Of a DNA stretch of 64,000 nt, positions 17,558-26,588 are shown piece by piece. The stretch spans positions 124,001-188,000 of the forward strand of contig NZ_BJOV01000003.1 in NCBI RefSeq assembly GCF_009932475.1. Direction: 5' to 3'. Each line of letters starts with the position of its first letter. The first letter of the stretch is position 1. The DNA is from Gordonia spumicola (lineage in GTDB: Bacteria > Actinomycetota > Actinomycetes > Mycobacteriales > Mycobacteriaceae). The notes under the pieces were generated by a model. That model saw only the letters and a program-made list of their open reading frames with translations, was not told the origin of the DNA and made no database searches. Made by a program: the position numbers and the translations under genes.

Positions 17558-17573
17558 GAGTAGTCCACTACTC
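17558..17573. promoter_or_regulatory. Palindrome GAGTAGTCCACTACTC
   Basis: Seven-base arms GAGTAGT/ACTACTC around CC, two bases after the pth stop and 70 bp upstream of the small secreted-protein gene. A nearly identical palindrome occurs at 20655-20672 upstream of the second LuxR gene. It may be an operator for one of the three LuxR regulators or a weak terminator; it lacks a T-run. Confidence 0.5.
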
Positions 17574-17643
17574 ACCCCGGCTCCGCCGCCCGGGTGTTTC
17601 CTCAATTGGTCTGGCAAACCATCGTTTCTGAGGAGCACCTCCC

Positions 17644-18021
17644 ATGACAATCCGCACTCGCTCGGCAGCCGCCGTCGGCTGCATCGTCCTGACCGTCACA
17701 TCCGTCATCGCCGCAGGCCCCGCCGGAGCAGCGACCCAACCGACAGTGTCGGTCACCTTCTCGGGTTCGACCGACTTCCGATTCGCCGGTAACAGCGGGT
17801 CCGGAACGAGTTGCAAGGCGACGGTCGACGGGAATCCCCTAGTCCTCATCAGCGGGACGTTCAGCTACACCGGGCCCGGGATCGCGGGCGATCACGCGGT
17901 TCGGGTCGTGTGCGACGGCGGAGTGTCGAGCAACACGGTGCACTACTACGCTCCACGGAACCCTCTCAACGACATCCGCACCCAGTTCAGCAACTCCTCC
18001 CAGGGCATGTTCGGGTCGTAG
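17644..18021 (+). CDS. Small secreted protein of unknown function
   Basis: A 125-residue protein with a signal peptide ending at about residue 29 (AGPAGA-ATQPT). The mature 96 residues are rich in Gly, Ser and Thr. They hold two cysteines (SGTSCKATV and VVCDGG) that could form a disulphide, and a beta-rich pattern suggests an Ig-like or beta-sandwich fold. No family was recognised. GAGGAG lies just upstream of the ATG. It is the first gene before three LuxR regulators and is preceded by a palindrome shared with them, so it may be one of their targets. Confidence 0.6.
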   Translation: MTIRTRSAAAVGCIVLTVTSVIAAGPAGAATQPTVSVTFSGSTDFRFAGNSGSGTSCKATVDGNPLVLISGTFSYTGPGIAGDHAVRVVCDGGVSSNTVHYYAPRNPLNDIRTQFSNSSQGMFGS

Positions 18022-18087
18022 CGCAGCCATTGACGCCGTGCACACGGGCGGACCACGATGTGTCGAGCCGATCGGAAGGGAGTTCGG

Positions 18088-20661
18088 GTGCGTCTGCAGT
18101 CCACGTTCGAGCGCCTTCTCGACCGACCGGCAACGCCGGGCGGCACCCTGGTAGGGCGCGTGCCCGAACTGGCGCGGATAGTCGACGGCTTGAGCCGCCC
18201 CGATCCGCCGGTGTTCGTCGTGTCGGGGCGGGCTGGCGTCGGGAAGACTCGCCTCGCACACGCTGTCGCCGACACCATGTCACAGCGTTTCGCCACCTAT
18301 TGGGTGCAGGCAGACCCGGCTGGTCGCGGCATCCCACTCGGTGTGTTCGACGCCGCCGAGCACTCCGACGGCGATCCGCTTACCCACTTCGCCGAGTTGC
18401 ATCGCACGCTCGCTGGGCCGACTCAGACGGGCGTCCTGATCGTTGACGACGTGCAGAACGCCGACGACCTCTCGCTGTTCCTGCTCCGCCGGTTGGCCGC
18501 CGACCCTTCGACGCCGACGCGGCTGTTGCTCACATTCCGCACCGAAGGCGACATCCCGCCAGCCGTCGCCGATCTTCTGCGGCTACCGTCGATCGAGATC
18601 GTTCCACTGCAACCATTGAGCATCGACGAGACCCGTCAGCTGCTGACCTCGGTTGGACGCGACGATCCCGACCTCGTCGAACAGATCTGGCGACGCACGC
18701 AAGGCAACCCGCTCTTCGTCACTGCGCTCGCCGGATCAGATCCGACCGACGATCTGCCCGATGATCTCGCGGCGGCAGTCGAGACGCTGCTCGCCCGGGT
18801 CGACGACCCGTCGGTGATCGACGTCGTCGAGATCCTCGCCGAGACCGAGTCACTCGACCTCGCGACACTGTCCGAGCTCGCGGGTTCGGCCGCTGTCGAA
18901 GCCGCCGAAGACAGTGGTCTGATCCTCGTCACCCGCGGCGGCGGTTACACCACGCGTCTTGCCCATCCACTGTTCGGCGAGGTGCTGCGGACACGCGGTG
19001 ACCGACGGCACCGACTCGACATTCGACGCCGGGTGCTCGCCCACTACCGCAGCGTTCCCCATGACTACGCGTCGTCGATCCGTGTCGCGGGCCTAGCCGT
19101 TGACACGCCCGATGCCCCCGGTCGGGACGGCGCCATCGTGCGCGGCGCACAGTCGGCGCTTCGCGTCCTCGATCTCCCCCTCGCCGCGCGTCTCGCCGCA
19201 CATGTCGGTCCGGGACCGATGCGGCTGCGTGCCGACATCCTCCGCGGCTACACCGCCGCGGCGTTGAGCGACACGACCGAAGCCAAGTCCGTCCTGACCT
19301 GCCTGCGAACCGATTCGTCCGATCCCGGCGTGATCGAGTCGGTCCGACTGATCATGGCGGGCGGCAGCTGGACCCTCGGTCGGCCCCGGGCGTTGCGAGC
19401 GATCGCGGACGACGCGTCGTCGAGCACCGAGACCCGCGCCGCCATCGGCAGCTTCCTCTCAGCCATGGCCGGCCGGCCTGCCGAATCGGTCGCTCTCCTG
19501 CCGAACGACGTGGCACCGCCCACGGATCCGAACTCGATCGGCGGCGTGGCGATGAACGCTCTGGTATCGGCGATCGGACGGATCACGGCCACCGGACAGA
19601 TCGGCGACATCGACGCGCTACGCTCCGCGGTGTCCAACAGCGGGCGGCTGATCGCCGGATCGGTGATGGTCGCATCGCAGCAGACGATCATCGCCGCGGC
19701 CGCCGTGACCGCCGCCGCGTTGACCGGCGACGTCGGATGGACCGACGACGTCGCGGCGTCGTTCACCGATCGACTGGCGCCGTTTCCCGGGATCTCGGAA
19801 CAATGCGTGGCGGGCTTGCGGGCCGTCACCGCTCTCGCCGCGGGCCGAGTGCACGAGTCGGTGGAGCACGGCGTCCGCGCGCTCGACGGATTCGACGCCC
19901 TCGGCACCCCCGTCTACTTCTGGTATCCCTACTGTGTCGTCACCGCATCGGCGGCCGCGCATGCGGGTGATCTCGGCACCGCGCGGTCGCTCCTGGCCCG
20001 ACTGCGTACGCATCCACACGCCGGGTTCGCACACCTGTCGGTGTTCATCGACCTCGTCCGCGCGCGATGTGCCCCCGCGGGCCGACGCGGCGCGCTCGCA
20101 GTGACCGCCGCCGACCGGGCCGCGGCAGCGGACCAGCACGCAGTCGAGGTGTTCGCCGTCCAGTGCGCCCTCCGCTTCGGTGTGCGCGGACTGTCCGATC
20201 GCGCTCGCGAGCTCGCCGCGCGGACGCCCGGACTGCGGCGGGGCGTGGTGACCGGACTGCACGCGCGGGCCCTCGACACCGGTGATCCCGACGCGATGAT
20301 GCGGGTGGCACGGTTCTACGAGACGGATGGCGACGCGGCGCTCGCGGCCGACGCCGTGGCGCAGGCCGCGATGCTGCACGCCGAGGCGGGTGCCCTCGCC
20401 GACGCCGTCGACATCGCCGACCGCGCGCACCGCCGCGCCGACGGAATCGGCCTCGACAGTCCCGCCGTGCGGGCTTCCGACGACGCGATCGGCCTCACGG
20501 CCCACCAGCGACGGATCGTCGTGCTCGCCCGGACCGGCTCGAGCAACCGAGAGATCGCGGTGCGGACCGGGCTCTCGGTGAGGACCGTCGAAGGTCACCT
20601 GTATCGGGCGTCGCGTGTACTCGGGACCGCTGTCCGCACAAACCCGCCGAAATTCGAGTAG
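18088..20661 (+). CDS. LuxR-family regulator with N-terminal AAA ATPase (LAL type), copy 1
   Basis: An 857-residue regulator. The GTG at 18088 is chosen because AAGGGAG lies just upstream. Near the N-terminus are a Walker A motif SGRAGVGKTR (about residues 46-55) and a Walker B VLIVDDVQ (about 116-123). The middle is an all-helical repeat region of the TPR type. The last 65 residues form a LuxR/NarL helix-turn-helix (LTAHQRRIVVLARTG and NREIAVRTGLSVRTVEGHLYRA). MalT-like proteins of this build bind ATP and an inducer before activating transcription. It is the first of three tandem homologues; the inducer is unknown. Confidence 0.88.
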   Translation: MRLQSTFERLLDRPATPGGTLVGRVPELARIVDGLSRPDPPVFVVSGRAGVGKTRLAHAVADTMSQRFATYWVQADPAGRGIPLGVFDAAEHSDGDPLTHFAELHRTLAGPTQTGVLIVDDVQNADDLSLFLLRRLAADPSTPTRLLLTFRTEGDIPPAVADLLRLPSIEIVPLQPLSIDETRQLLTSVGRDDPDLVEQIWRRTQGNPLFVTALAGSDPTDDLPDDLAAAVETLLARVDDPSVIDVVEILAETESLDLATLSELAGSAAVEAAEDSGLILVTRGGGYTTRLAHPLFGEVLRTRGDRRHRLDIRRRVLAHYRSVPHDYASSIRVAGLAVDTPDAPGRDGAIVRGAQSALRVLDLPLAARLAAHVGPGPMRLRADILRGYTAAALSDTTEAKSVLTCLRTDSSDPGVIESVRLIMAGGSWTLGRPRALRAIADDASSSTETRAAIGSFLSAMAGRPAESVALLPNDVAPPTDPNSIGGVAMNALVSAIGRITATGQIGDIDALRSAVSNSGRLIAGSVMVASQQTIIAAAAVTAAALTGDVGWTDDVAASFTDRLAPFPGISEQCVAGLRAVTALAAGRVHESVEHGVRALDGFDALGTPVYFWYPYCVVTASAAAHAGDLGTARSLLARLRTHPHAGFAHLSVFIDLVRARCAPAGRRGALAVTAADRAAAADQHAVEVFAVQCALRFGVRGLSDRARELAARTPGLRRGVVTGLHARALDTGDPDAMMRVARFYETDGDAALAADAVAQAAMLHAEAGALADAVDIADRAHRRADGIGLDSPAVRASDDAIGLTAHQRRIVVLARTGSSNREIAVRTGLSVRTVEGHLYRASRVLGTAVRTNPPKFE

Positions 20662-20672
20662 TCGACTACTCG
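20655..20672. promoter_or_regulatory. Perfect 18-bp palindrome CGAGTAGTCGACTACTCG
   Basis: This perfect palindrome overlaps the stop codon of LuxR copy 1 (TAG at 20659-20661) and lies about 64 bp upstream of LuxR copy 2. Its GAGTAGT arms are the same as those of the palindrome at 17558-17573. Two copies, each upstream of a gene in the same cluster, suggest a regulator binding site. Confidence 0.55.
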
Positions 20673-20735
20673 ACCGCGGCCTCTGCCGGGCATGTCTGAT
20701 GGATACGCAGACACAGCCGGGAGAGGGGTTCTGTC

Positions 20736-22586
20736 ATGACCGTCGCCGCCGTCGAGGGGACCGACTACGACGAACCCACGACAGTCGGTGTCATCGACAC
20801 CCTGTCGGCGATGAATGCCGTTCCGCTCGCCGTGATGGTGGAGATCCACGGGTGGGCGGCGATCGAACAGGCCGAGGACGCGTCCGTGATAACCGTCTCG
20901 GACGGTGCCGCCCCGCTGGTGACTCTCTCCGATCCCGCCGACCGCGGATCGTCCCCGAGCCCAGCCGTCGCACGGACCCTGCTGGATGCGACGGTCCGCA
21001 CGGCACACCGATGCGGGGCTTTCGACGACGCGATGGCAGCCGCCGACCTCGCGCTCACCCTCGACGACCCGTCCGACTACGACTGCCTGCTGATCTCGGG
21101 CGCCGAGGCGGCACTCGCTCGCCTCGACACGTCGCGGGCCGCACGGTACGCGGCGGCAGTCTCCGCGGGTGCGCTGTACGCCAAGGCGATGAATATCCTG
21201 GGCTACGCACAGTCGACGGTCGGTCAGGGCGTCGACGCGGACCGGGCGTTCACCGCCGCCGCGTCCTCTGAGTGTGTCGAGACGCGGGCCGTCGCACGTC
21301 TGCTGCGGTTCAAGAACGCACTCTGGGTGACAGGCGACACGGGTCGTGCCCGCGCATGCGTCGCGGACATTTCAGGCGGTGACGCCGCCCTCGCTCTCGT
21401 ATCCGCGACATCCGGCGACTCGCGGGCCGCAATCAGATTCCGAGTGAGCGCGCTGGGCCAACCAATCCGAAACGACAGTCTCGCCAGCCGGAGCATCGCA
21501 GCACTGCTCGGCGGGCTCGCGGTCGTGATCGGCGCGGCCGACGCGGGTGCGATCGGTGTCTTGGGCGAAGCCCTAGACGTCGCCTACGAGTACATGAGCA
21601 GGACGCTCCTGGCGACACACCAGCTGATGGCTCTCGGCTTGTTCGGCGCCGCGGCCCATCACATCACCGGTGACACCGTGGGCCAGCAGTCGCTCGCCTC
21701 GCGGGTCGCCGACGCGGTGCCCGGCGGACCGTACCCCGGGTGGCGCGACGAGGTCTCGGGCATCACCGCCCTCACCCGCGGCGACATGCACACCTCGGTC
21801 GGCCTGCTGTCGGGCGTCATCGATCGGCTGGACGCGGCCGATGCACCCGCGTACCTCGGTTACCGCGCCCGGATCGACTGCGCCGACGCCGCAGCGCAGA
21901 CGGGCGACGTCGACACCGCCGACAGACTCCTCCACACGCATCGAACCGACCCGCACCCCGGCTTCGCCTACCTGTCGGGGTCCGCATCGGTGGCGCAAGC
22001 ATGGATCACCGCGGCCGACGACGTGGGTGAGGCCGCCTCGATTCTCGACGTCGCGGCCCGCGATGCACGCACGCGCGGCAGGCACGGCGTCGAGGCGTAC
22101 CTGCTGGAGACGCGACTGCGCCTCGGCGACGCCTCCGCCGCCCCACGTCTGCGTGAACTCGCCGAGACACTGCCCGATCTGCCGCGGGCTCGGCTCGGCG
22201 CCCGGTTCGGTACCGCGTTGGAGGCCGCCGACACCGACCTGTTGTGCGAGGCGGCCGCCGCCTACCGGGCAGCCGGGCTGGAGGCGCCTGCCGTCGACGC
22301 CACCGCCCATGCCGCATTGGCCGCGACCGACCCGCTGTCGGGCGTCACAGTGCTCGCTCAGGCCGACGTTCGCGCCGAACGACTAGGACTGTGCACACCG
22401 GCCGTCGTCGCGGCCCGCGCTGCCGACGGACTGTCGATCCGCCAACGCCACATCACCGCTCGGGCGGCGGCGGGAGCGCCCAATCGGGAGATCGCCGATG
22501 AACTCGGTGTATCCGTTCGCACCGTTGAAGGCCACCTGTACCGCGTCGGTCGAACGATCGACATTCACCACATCCGCCGGACATGA
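20736..22586 (+). CDS. LuxR-family regulator lacking the ATPase domain, copy 2
   Basis: A 616-residue homologue of its two neighbours that starts in the helical middle region. No Walker A or B motif is visible and about 250 N-terminal residues are missing relative to copies 1 and 3. The TPR-like region (about residues 80-540) aligns by eye, with shared phrases such as HPGFAYLS versus HAGFAHLS in copy 1. The C-terminal helix-turn-helix is intact (LSIRQRHITARAAAGAPNREIADELGVSVRTVEGHLYRVG). GGGAGAGG lies upstream of the ATG, so the short form looks genuine and not a sequencing break. It may be regulated by partner binding instead of ATP. Confidence 0.82.
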   Translation: MTVAAVEGTDYDEPTTVGVIDTLSAMNAVPLAVMVEIHGWAAIEQAEDASVITVSDGAAPLVTLSDPADRGSSPSPAVARTLLDATVRTAHRCGAFDDAMAAADLALTLDDPSDYDCLLISGAEAALARLDTSRAARYAAAVSAGALYAKAMNILGYAQSTVGQGVDADRAFTAAASSECVETRAVARLLRFKNALWVTGDTGRARACVADISGGDAALALVSATSGDSRAAIRFRVSALGQPIRNDSLASRSIAALLGGLAVVIGAADAGAIGVLGEALDVAYEYMSRTLLATHQLMALGLFGAAAHHITGDTVGQQSLASRVADAVPGGPYPGWRDEVSGITALTRGDMHTSVGLLSGVIDRLDAADAPAYLGYRARIDCADAAAQTGDVDTADRLLHTHRTDPHPGFAYLSGSASVAQAWITAADDVGEAASILDVAARDARTRGRHGVEAYLLETRLRLGDASAAPRLRELAETLPDLPRARLGARFGTALEAADTDLLCEAAAAYRAAGLEAPAVDATAHAALAATDPLSGVTVLAQADVRAERLGLCTPAVVAARAADGLSIRQRHITARAAAGAPNREIADELGVSVRTVEGHLYRVGRTIDIHHIRRT

Positions 22587-22594
22587 CCGGCGGA
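22573..22594. promoter_or_regulatory. Inverted repeat at the LuxR2-LuxR3 junction
   Basis: Eight-base arms TCCGCCGG and CCGGCGGA flank a six-base loop that contains the overlapping ATGA stop/start of the two genes. In RNA it would form a strong hairpin over the start codon at 22583, which could couple or limit translation of the third regulator. Confidence 0.45.
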
Positions 22595-25114
22595 CGGACC
22601 TATCGTTCGCCCATGCCCGTCCGTTGGCCGTGGGTCGGACGCGCCGCGGAATTCTCCACGGTGCTGCGCTCCTTCCGGCCGTCCGGCCACACCGCTCCGG
22701 TCGTAGCCGTGATCGGATGCCCCGGATCGGGGAAGTCCCGGCTGATCACCGAGTTCATGACGGTCGCGGGTCCGTCCGTCGTGACCGTCGACGGCGCCCT
22801 CGGCGCTCTCGGCCTCCCGACCCGCGATCTCGCCCTCGATTCCGGATCGGTGCTCGTCGTCGACGACGCCGACCTTCTCGACGCGCCGACAGCCGCAACG
22901 GTCACCGCGACCATCGACGGGAGGAGCCGGTCGGCAGCAGTGCTGTTGACGGCCGCCTGCCTGCCGTCGATGCTCCGGACTCTTCGCATCACCACCGACT
23001 CGCTGACCGCCGTCGTCACGCTCGATCCCCTCGACGACGACACGACAGTCGACTTCCTTCGAGCCCGCCTCGGCGCGGTCGACAGCCTCACCGCGGCCAG
23101 ACTGTCCCGGATGACGGCGTCCGTTCCTGGGCTTCTCGTCGCGGCGACCGAGCACGCGATCGCGACGGGAGCCCTCGTCGCCCACGGCGGCACGTGGAGC
23201 CTGCACCGACAGCCCGAACCTCCGCCGTCGGTGCGCTACCTCGTCGACGGGATCATGGCCCGCGCGGGCGACGGGGTACGTGATGTCCTGACCTGCCTCA
23301 TCGAGATCGACGAACTGCCGTACCGCACACTTGCCGCCGTTGTCGGCAGCACGTCGATCGATGCCGCACAGAAGGTCGGCCTGGTCGACATCGATGACGC
23401 CGCACGTTTGGTGCGTGCCGCGAACCCGATGTACCGTACGGCCGCCCGCAGTTCCGTGTCCGTGGCACGCCTGCGCCGCCTCGGAGGCATGTTGAGCGCG
23501 GCCCATACGGCGGGCGCGCCCATGCCGTCGAGCCCGGCGCTCGACATCGCAGCCGCAAACGCCGCACTCGACAATCCCGACAAGCACCAACAGGACCTCA
23601 TTCTCGCGGTGGGCGCACACGCCGCGATCCGCACTCTCGCGCTGCCGAAGGCGCTGGAGTACTGCCGAGCGGTCGCCGCGGGTCCGTACCGCAACCACGC
23701 CCGGCTCAGCGAAGGGTACGCACTGTGCCTGCTCGGCGCGGGACACGACGCCGACCGGGTGCTCGCGCGCGTCGGCGACGACGATCCGTCGCTGCGCGCG
23801 GCCGCCGTGCTGTTGCGCGTGAACAACGCGGTGCTCGCCCTCGGCGATCCGGCGCACGCCCAGCGGATCATCGACGAGCAGCGAGAGCTCCTCGGGCCCT
23901 CGTACCAGAGCGCATCCGCCTTCGTCGCATGCGAACGCGGCGAATCCGCCGCTGCCCTCGACGTTCTCGAACGGCTGATGAACGAGTCCGTCGGCGACCT
24001 GACCCGAATGCTCGTCGACCTGGCGACGGCGATCGCGGCCGCAGACTGCGGCCGCCGCGACCTGCTCGCCGCCCTGATCGAACGCTGCAGTGGCCCCGGA
24101 TGGGCCTCGATCCCCCACCACCGCGCAGCCCTCGCCTACCTGTGTGCGGCAGGCAGCCATCTCCTCGGCGATCGCGACGGCGTGCACGCCGTCGAAGCCG
24201 GAGTGATCAGCAACGTCGACGACGTGCCGTCACCGGGCCAGCACTGGCTCACCGGCCTCTCGGGGCTCGTCGCCGTCGTCGACGGCGAACCGACCGCGGC
24301 CCGCGGCCTCCTCGCGGCCGCCCACCGGGGGTTCCAGGATCAGTCGGCCCCCGCATTCCAGTGGCTGCCGTTCGCCGTGGAACGCGCCGAACTCCTCGCC
24401 CAGACCGATGTCGAGTCGGACGCCGCGGACCTCGATGAGCTGATCGCCGAGATCGACGCCGTCGCCGCGGTGACCGGACCTCGGATCGACGTCCGTGTGC
24501 GGCTCATCCGCGCCTGGCGGCTCGCTCGCGCCGGGTCGGCGACGGCGGCGCGTACCGAAGCGACGGCCGCGGCCGAACTCGCCGCCGTCCGCGGCCAACC
24601 CGCCTCCGAAGTCGTGTGCAGGCAGACACTCGTACGGTTCGGCGACACCGACCAACATGATCGGCTGGCGATTCTGGCCGCCGCGATGCCCGATGCGCCG
24701 CGCGCCCAGGCGGCCGCCGCGCATGCCCGCGCGCTCACCGACCGCGATCCCGACACCCTGCTCGCGGTCGCCGAACGCTACCTCGACATCGGCTGTTCGG
24801 ACGCGGCGGTCGACGCGTTCGCACAGGCGAGCGACATCTTCCACCGCGACGGCCATCCGGGACTCGCGGTGTCGGCCGACAGTTTCATCGCCGGCCATAT
24901 TCGCGCCCACCACACGTCGACGCCGGCCGTGCGCGCTCATCACACGCGGGATCGTCTCACCGATCGGCAACGCCAAGCGCTGTCGTTGGCCCGCGAAGGG
25001 TTGTCGAACACCCAGATCGCGGCCGCGATGGGATTGTCTATCCGCACCGTCGAGGGCCACTTGTACCGGGCAGGTCAAATCCTCGGCGCGCCCGTCCGCC
25101 GATCCGAGCGGTGA
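22583..25114 (+). CDS. LuxR-family regulator with N-terminal AAA ATPase (LAL type), copy 3
   Basis: An 843-residue regulator if read from the ATG that overlaps the previous stop; an ATG at 22613 would give MPVRWPWVGR and fits the domain start equally well. It has Walker A IGCPGSGKSR (about residues 44-53) and Walker B VLVVDDADLL, a long helical repeat region, and the C-terminal LuxR helix-turn-helix (LTDRQRQALSLAREGLSNTQIAAAMGLSIRTVEGHLYRAG). It is a paralogue of the two upstream genes, and the overlap indicates co-transcription with copy 2. The downstream glucosidase/MFS pair could be under its control, which is inference. Confidence 0.87.
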   Translation: MTGGRTYRSPMPVRWPWVGRAAEFSTVLRSFRPSGHTAPVVAVIGCPGSGKSRLITEFMTVAGPSVVTVDGALGALGLPTRDLALDSGSVLVVDDADLLDAPTAATVTATIDGRSRSAAVLLTAACLPSMLRTLRITTDSLTAVVTLDPLDDDTTVDFLRARLGAVDSLTAARLSRMTASVPGLLVAATEHAIATGALVAHGGTWSLHRQPEPPPSVRYLVDGIMARAGDGVRDVLTCLIEIDELPYRTLAAVVGSTSIDAAQKVGLVDIDDAARLVRAANPMYRTAARSSVSVARLRRLGGMLSAAHTAGAPMPSSPALDIAAANAALDNPDKHQQDLILAVGAHAAIRTLALPKALEYCRAVAAGPYRNHARLSEGYALCLLGAGHDADRVLARVGDDDPSLRAAAVLLRVNNAVLALGDPAHAQRIIDEQRELLGPSYQSASAFVACERGESAAALDVLERLMNESVGDLTRMLVDLATAIAAADCGRRDLLAALIERCSGPGWASIPHHRAALAYLCAAGSHLLGDRDGVHAVEAGVISNVDDVPSPGQHWLTGLSGLVAVVDGEPTAARGLLAAAHRGFQDQSAPAFQWLPFAVERAELLAQTDVESDAADLDELIAEIDAVAAVTGPRIDVRVRLIRAWRLARAGSATAARTEATAAAELAAVRGQPASEVVCRQTLVRFGDTDQHDRLAILAAAMPDAPRAQAAAAHARALTDRDPDTLLAVAERYLDIGCSDAAVDAFAQASDIFHRDGHPGLAVSADSFIAGHIRAHHTSTPAVRAHHTRDRLTDRQRQALSLAREGLSNTQIAAAMGLSIRTVEGHLYRAGQILGAPVRRSER

Positions 25115-25186
25115 CCGTCGTCGAGCGGGCACAGTCTCGGTGACACTCGTCACGAGCGACGATCCTGAGCTAGCATTCACCAACTG

Positions 25187-25198
25187 GATCAAATGATC
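25187..25198. promoter_or_regulatory. Inverted repeat GATCA-AA-TGATC upstream of the glucosidase
   Basis: Five-base arms around AA lie 35 bp upstream of the GH1 start. A third TGATC half-site follows at 25205-25209. A -10-like TAGCAT is found at 25171-25176. These could be an operator and promoter for the glucosidase-MFS operon; support is by pattern only. Confidence 0.35.
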
Positions 25199-25232
25199 TA
25201 CAAGTGATCGAGAACTCAGGAGCGTCCCGACG

Positions 25233-26588
25233 ATGTCGACCGTCACCCCGCCGGACCTACCGGTCTTGCCGTCCCCCGTCCGCTGGTCGTCGGCGACGGC
25301 CGCATTCCAGATCGAGGGCGCCCGCGCCGAGGGCGGCCGCGGCCGATCCGTGTGGGACACCTGGGTCGACACCCCGGGCAAGGTCAAGGACGGCTCGACC
25401 GCCGAGCCCGGAGCCGACAGCTACCACCGCTGGACCGAGGACGTCGCGCTCGCGGCCGGGCTCGGACTCGACCGCTACCGGTTCTCCATCTCCTGGACCC
25501 GCGTCCAGCCCACCGGCTCCGGATCCGCCAACGCCGCGGGGCTCGACTACTACTCGCGGCTCGTCGACGATCTGCTCGAGGCCGGCGTCACCCCGTTCCC
25601 GACCCTGTACCACTGGGACCTGCCGGTCCCGTTGCACGAGGAGGGCGGGTGGACGGGCCGCGACGTCGTCGAACGCTTCACCGACTACGCCGGCATCGTC
25701 GCCGAGCGCCTCGGCGACCGCGTGACGAACTGGTACACCGTCAACGAACCCGCGATGACAACCCTGCAGGGCTACGCGGTCGGCGAGCTCGCGCCGGGCG
25801 AGTTCCTGCTGTTCGACGCCATTCCGACCGCGCATCATCAACTCCTGGCGCACGGCTACGCGACTCGTGTGTTCCGCGAGCACGGCGCGACGGCCGTCGG
25901 CGTCGCCAACAATCACACGCACGTGTATCCGCTCACCGACTCCGCGGACGACCGGGCCGCCGCGGCCGCGTACGACACACTGCACAACCGTCTGTTCGCC
26001 GATCCCGTCCTCACCGGCCGGTACCCCGACCTGTCCGCGTACGGCGACGTCGACCTGCCCGTCCGCGACGGCGACATGGACGTCATCGCGACACGGCCCG
26101 ACTTCTACGCGGTCAACTTCTACAATCCGACGACCATCGCCGCACCCGCGCCGGACATCCCGATCCCGTTCGAGATCGTCCCGACTCCCGACGTGCCGCA
26201 CACCGGTTTCGGCCCCGACTGGGGAATCAAGCCGGACGCCCTGCGCGACCTGCTGATCGACCTGGCCGACCGCTACCCGAACCTGCCGCCCGTCGTGATC
26301 AGCGAGAACGGTGCATCGTTCCCGGAACCGGACACCGCGGACGGCGGCATCGACGACGTCGACCGGATCGCGTACATCGACGGTCACATCCGTGCCGTCG
26401 GTGAAGCGATGAGCGCCGGAGTGCGAGTCGACGAGTACACCGTGTGGTCGCTCGTCGACAATTTCGAATGGGCCGACGGCTACACACAGCGTTTCGGCCT
26501 CACCCACATCGATTTCGAGACCGCGAAGCGCACGCCGAAGGCGTCGTACGACTGGTATCGCCGAGTGATCGCGGAGAACCGTAAGTGA
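25233..26588 (+). CDS. GH1 family beta-glucosidase
   Basis: A 451-residue cytoplasmic enzyme of the usual GH1 length. The N-terminal GH1 signature FQIEGARAEGGRG is near residues 25-37. The acid/base Glu172 lies in WYTVNEP and the nucleophile Glu358 in VVISENG. The C-terminal substrate-site motif VWSLVDNFEWADGY is intact. It hydrolyses beta-glucosides or related beta-glycosides imported or made in the cell. AGGAGCG precedes the ATG. The stop overlaps the start of the MFS gene (GTGA), so the two form an operon. Confidence 0.93.
   Translation: MSTVTPPDLPVLPSPVRWSSATAAFQIEGARAEGGRGRSVWDTWVDTPGKVKDGSTAEPGADSYHRWTEDVALAAGLGLDRYRFSISWTRVQPTGSGSANAAGLDYYSRLVDDLLEAGVTPFPTLYHWDLPVPLHEEGGWTGRDVVERFTDYAGIVAERLGDRVTNWYTVNEPAMTTLQGYAVGELAPGEFLLFDAIPTAHHQLLAHGYATRVFREHGATAVGVANNHTHVYPLTDSADDRAAAAAYDTLHNRLFADPVLTGRYPDLSAYGDVDLPVRDGDMDVIATRPDFYAVNFYNPTTIAAPAPDIPIPFEIVPTPDVPHTGFGPDWGIKPDALRDLLIDLADRYPNLPPVVISENGASFPEPDTADGGIDDVDRIAYIDGHIRAVGEAMSAGVRVDEYTVWSLVDNFEWADGYTQRFGLTHIDFETAKRTPKASYDWYRRVIAENRK

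Noticed and set aside
20736-20990. Possibility that the short LuxR copy 2 is a frameshifted full-length gene
   Set aside because: The upstream gap is only 74 bp and contains no ATPase-domain coding, and GGGAGAGG precedes the ATG, so a real internal truncation is more likely.
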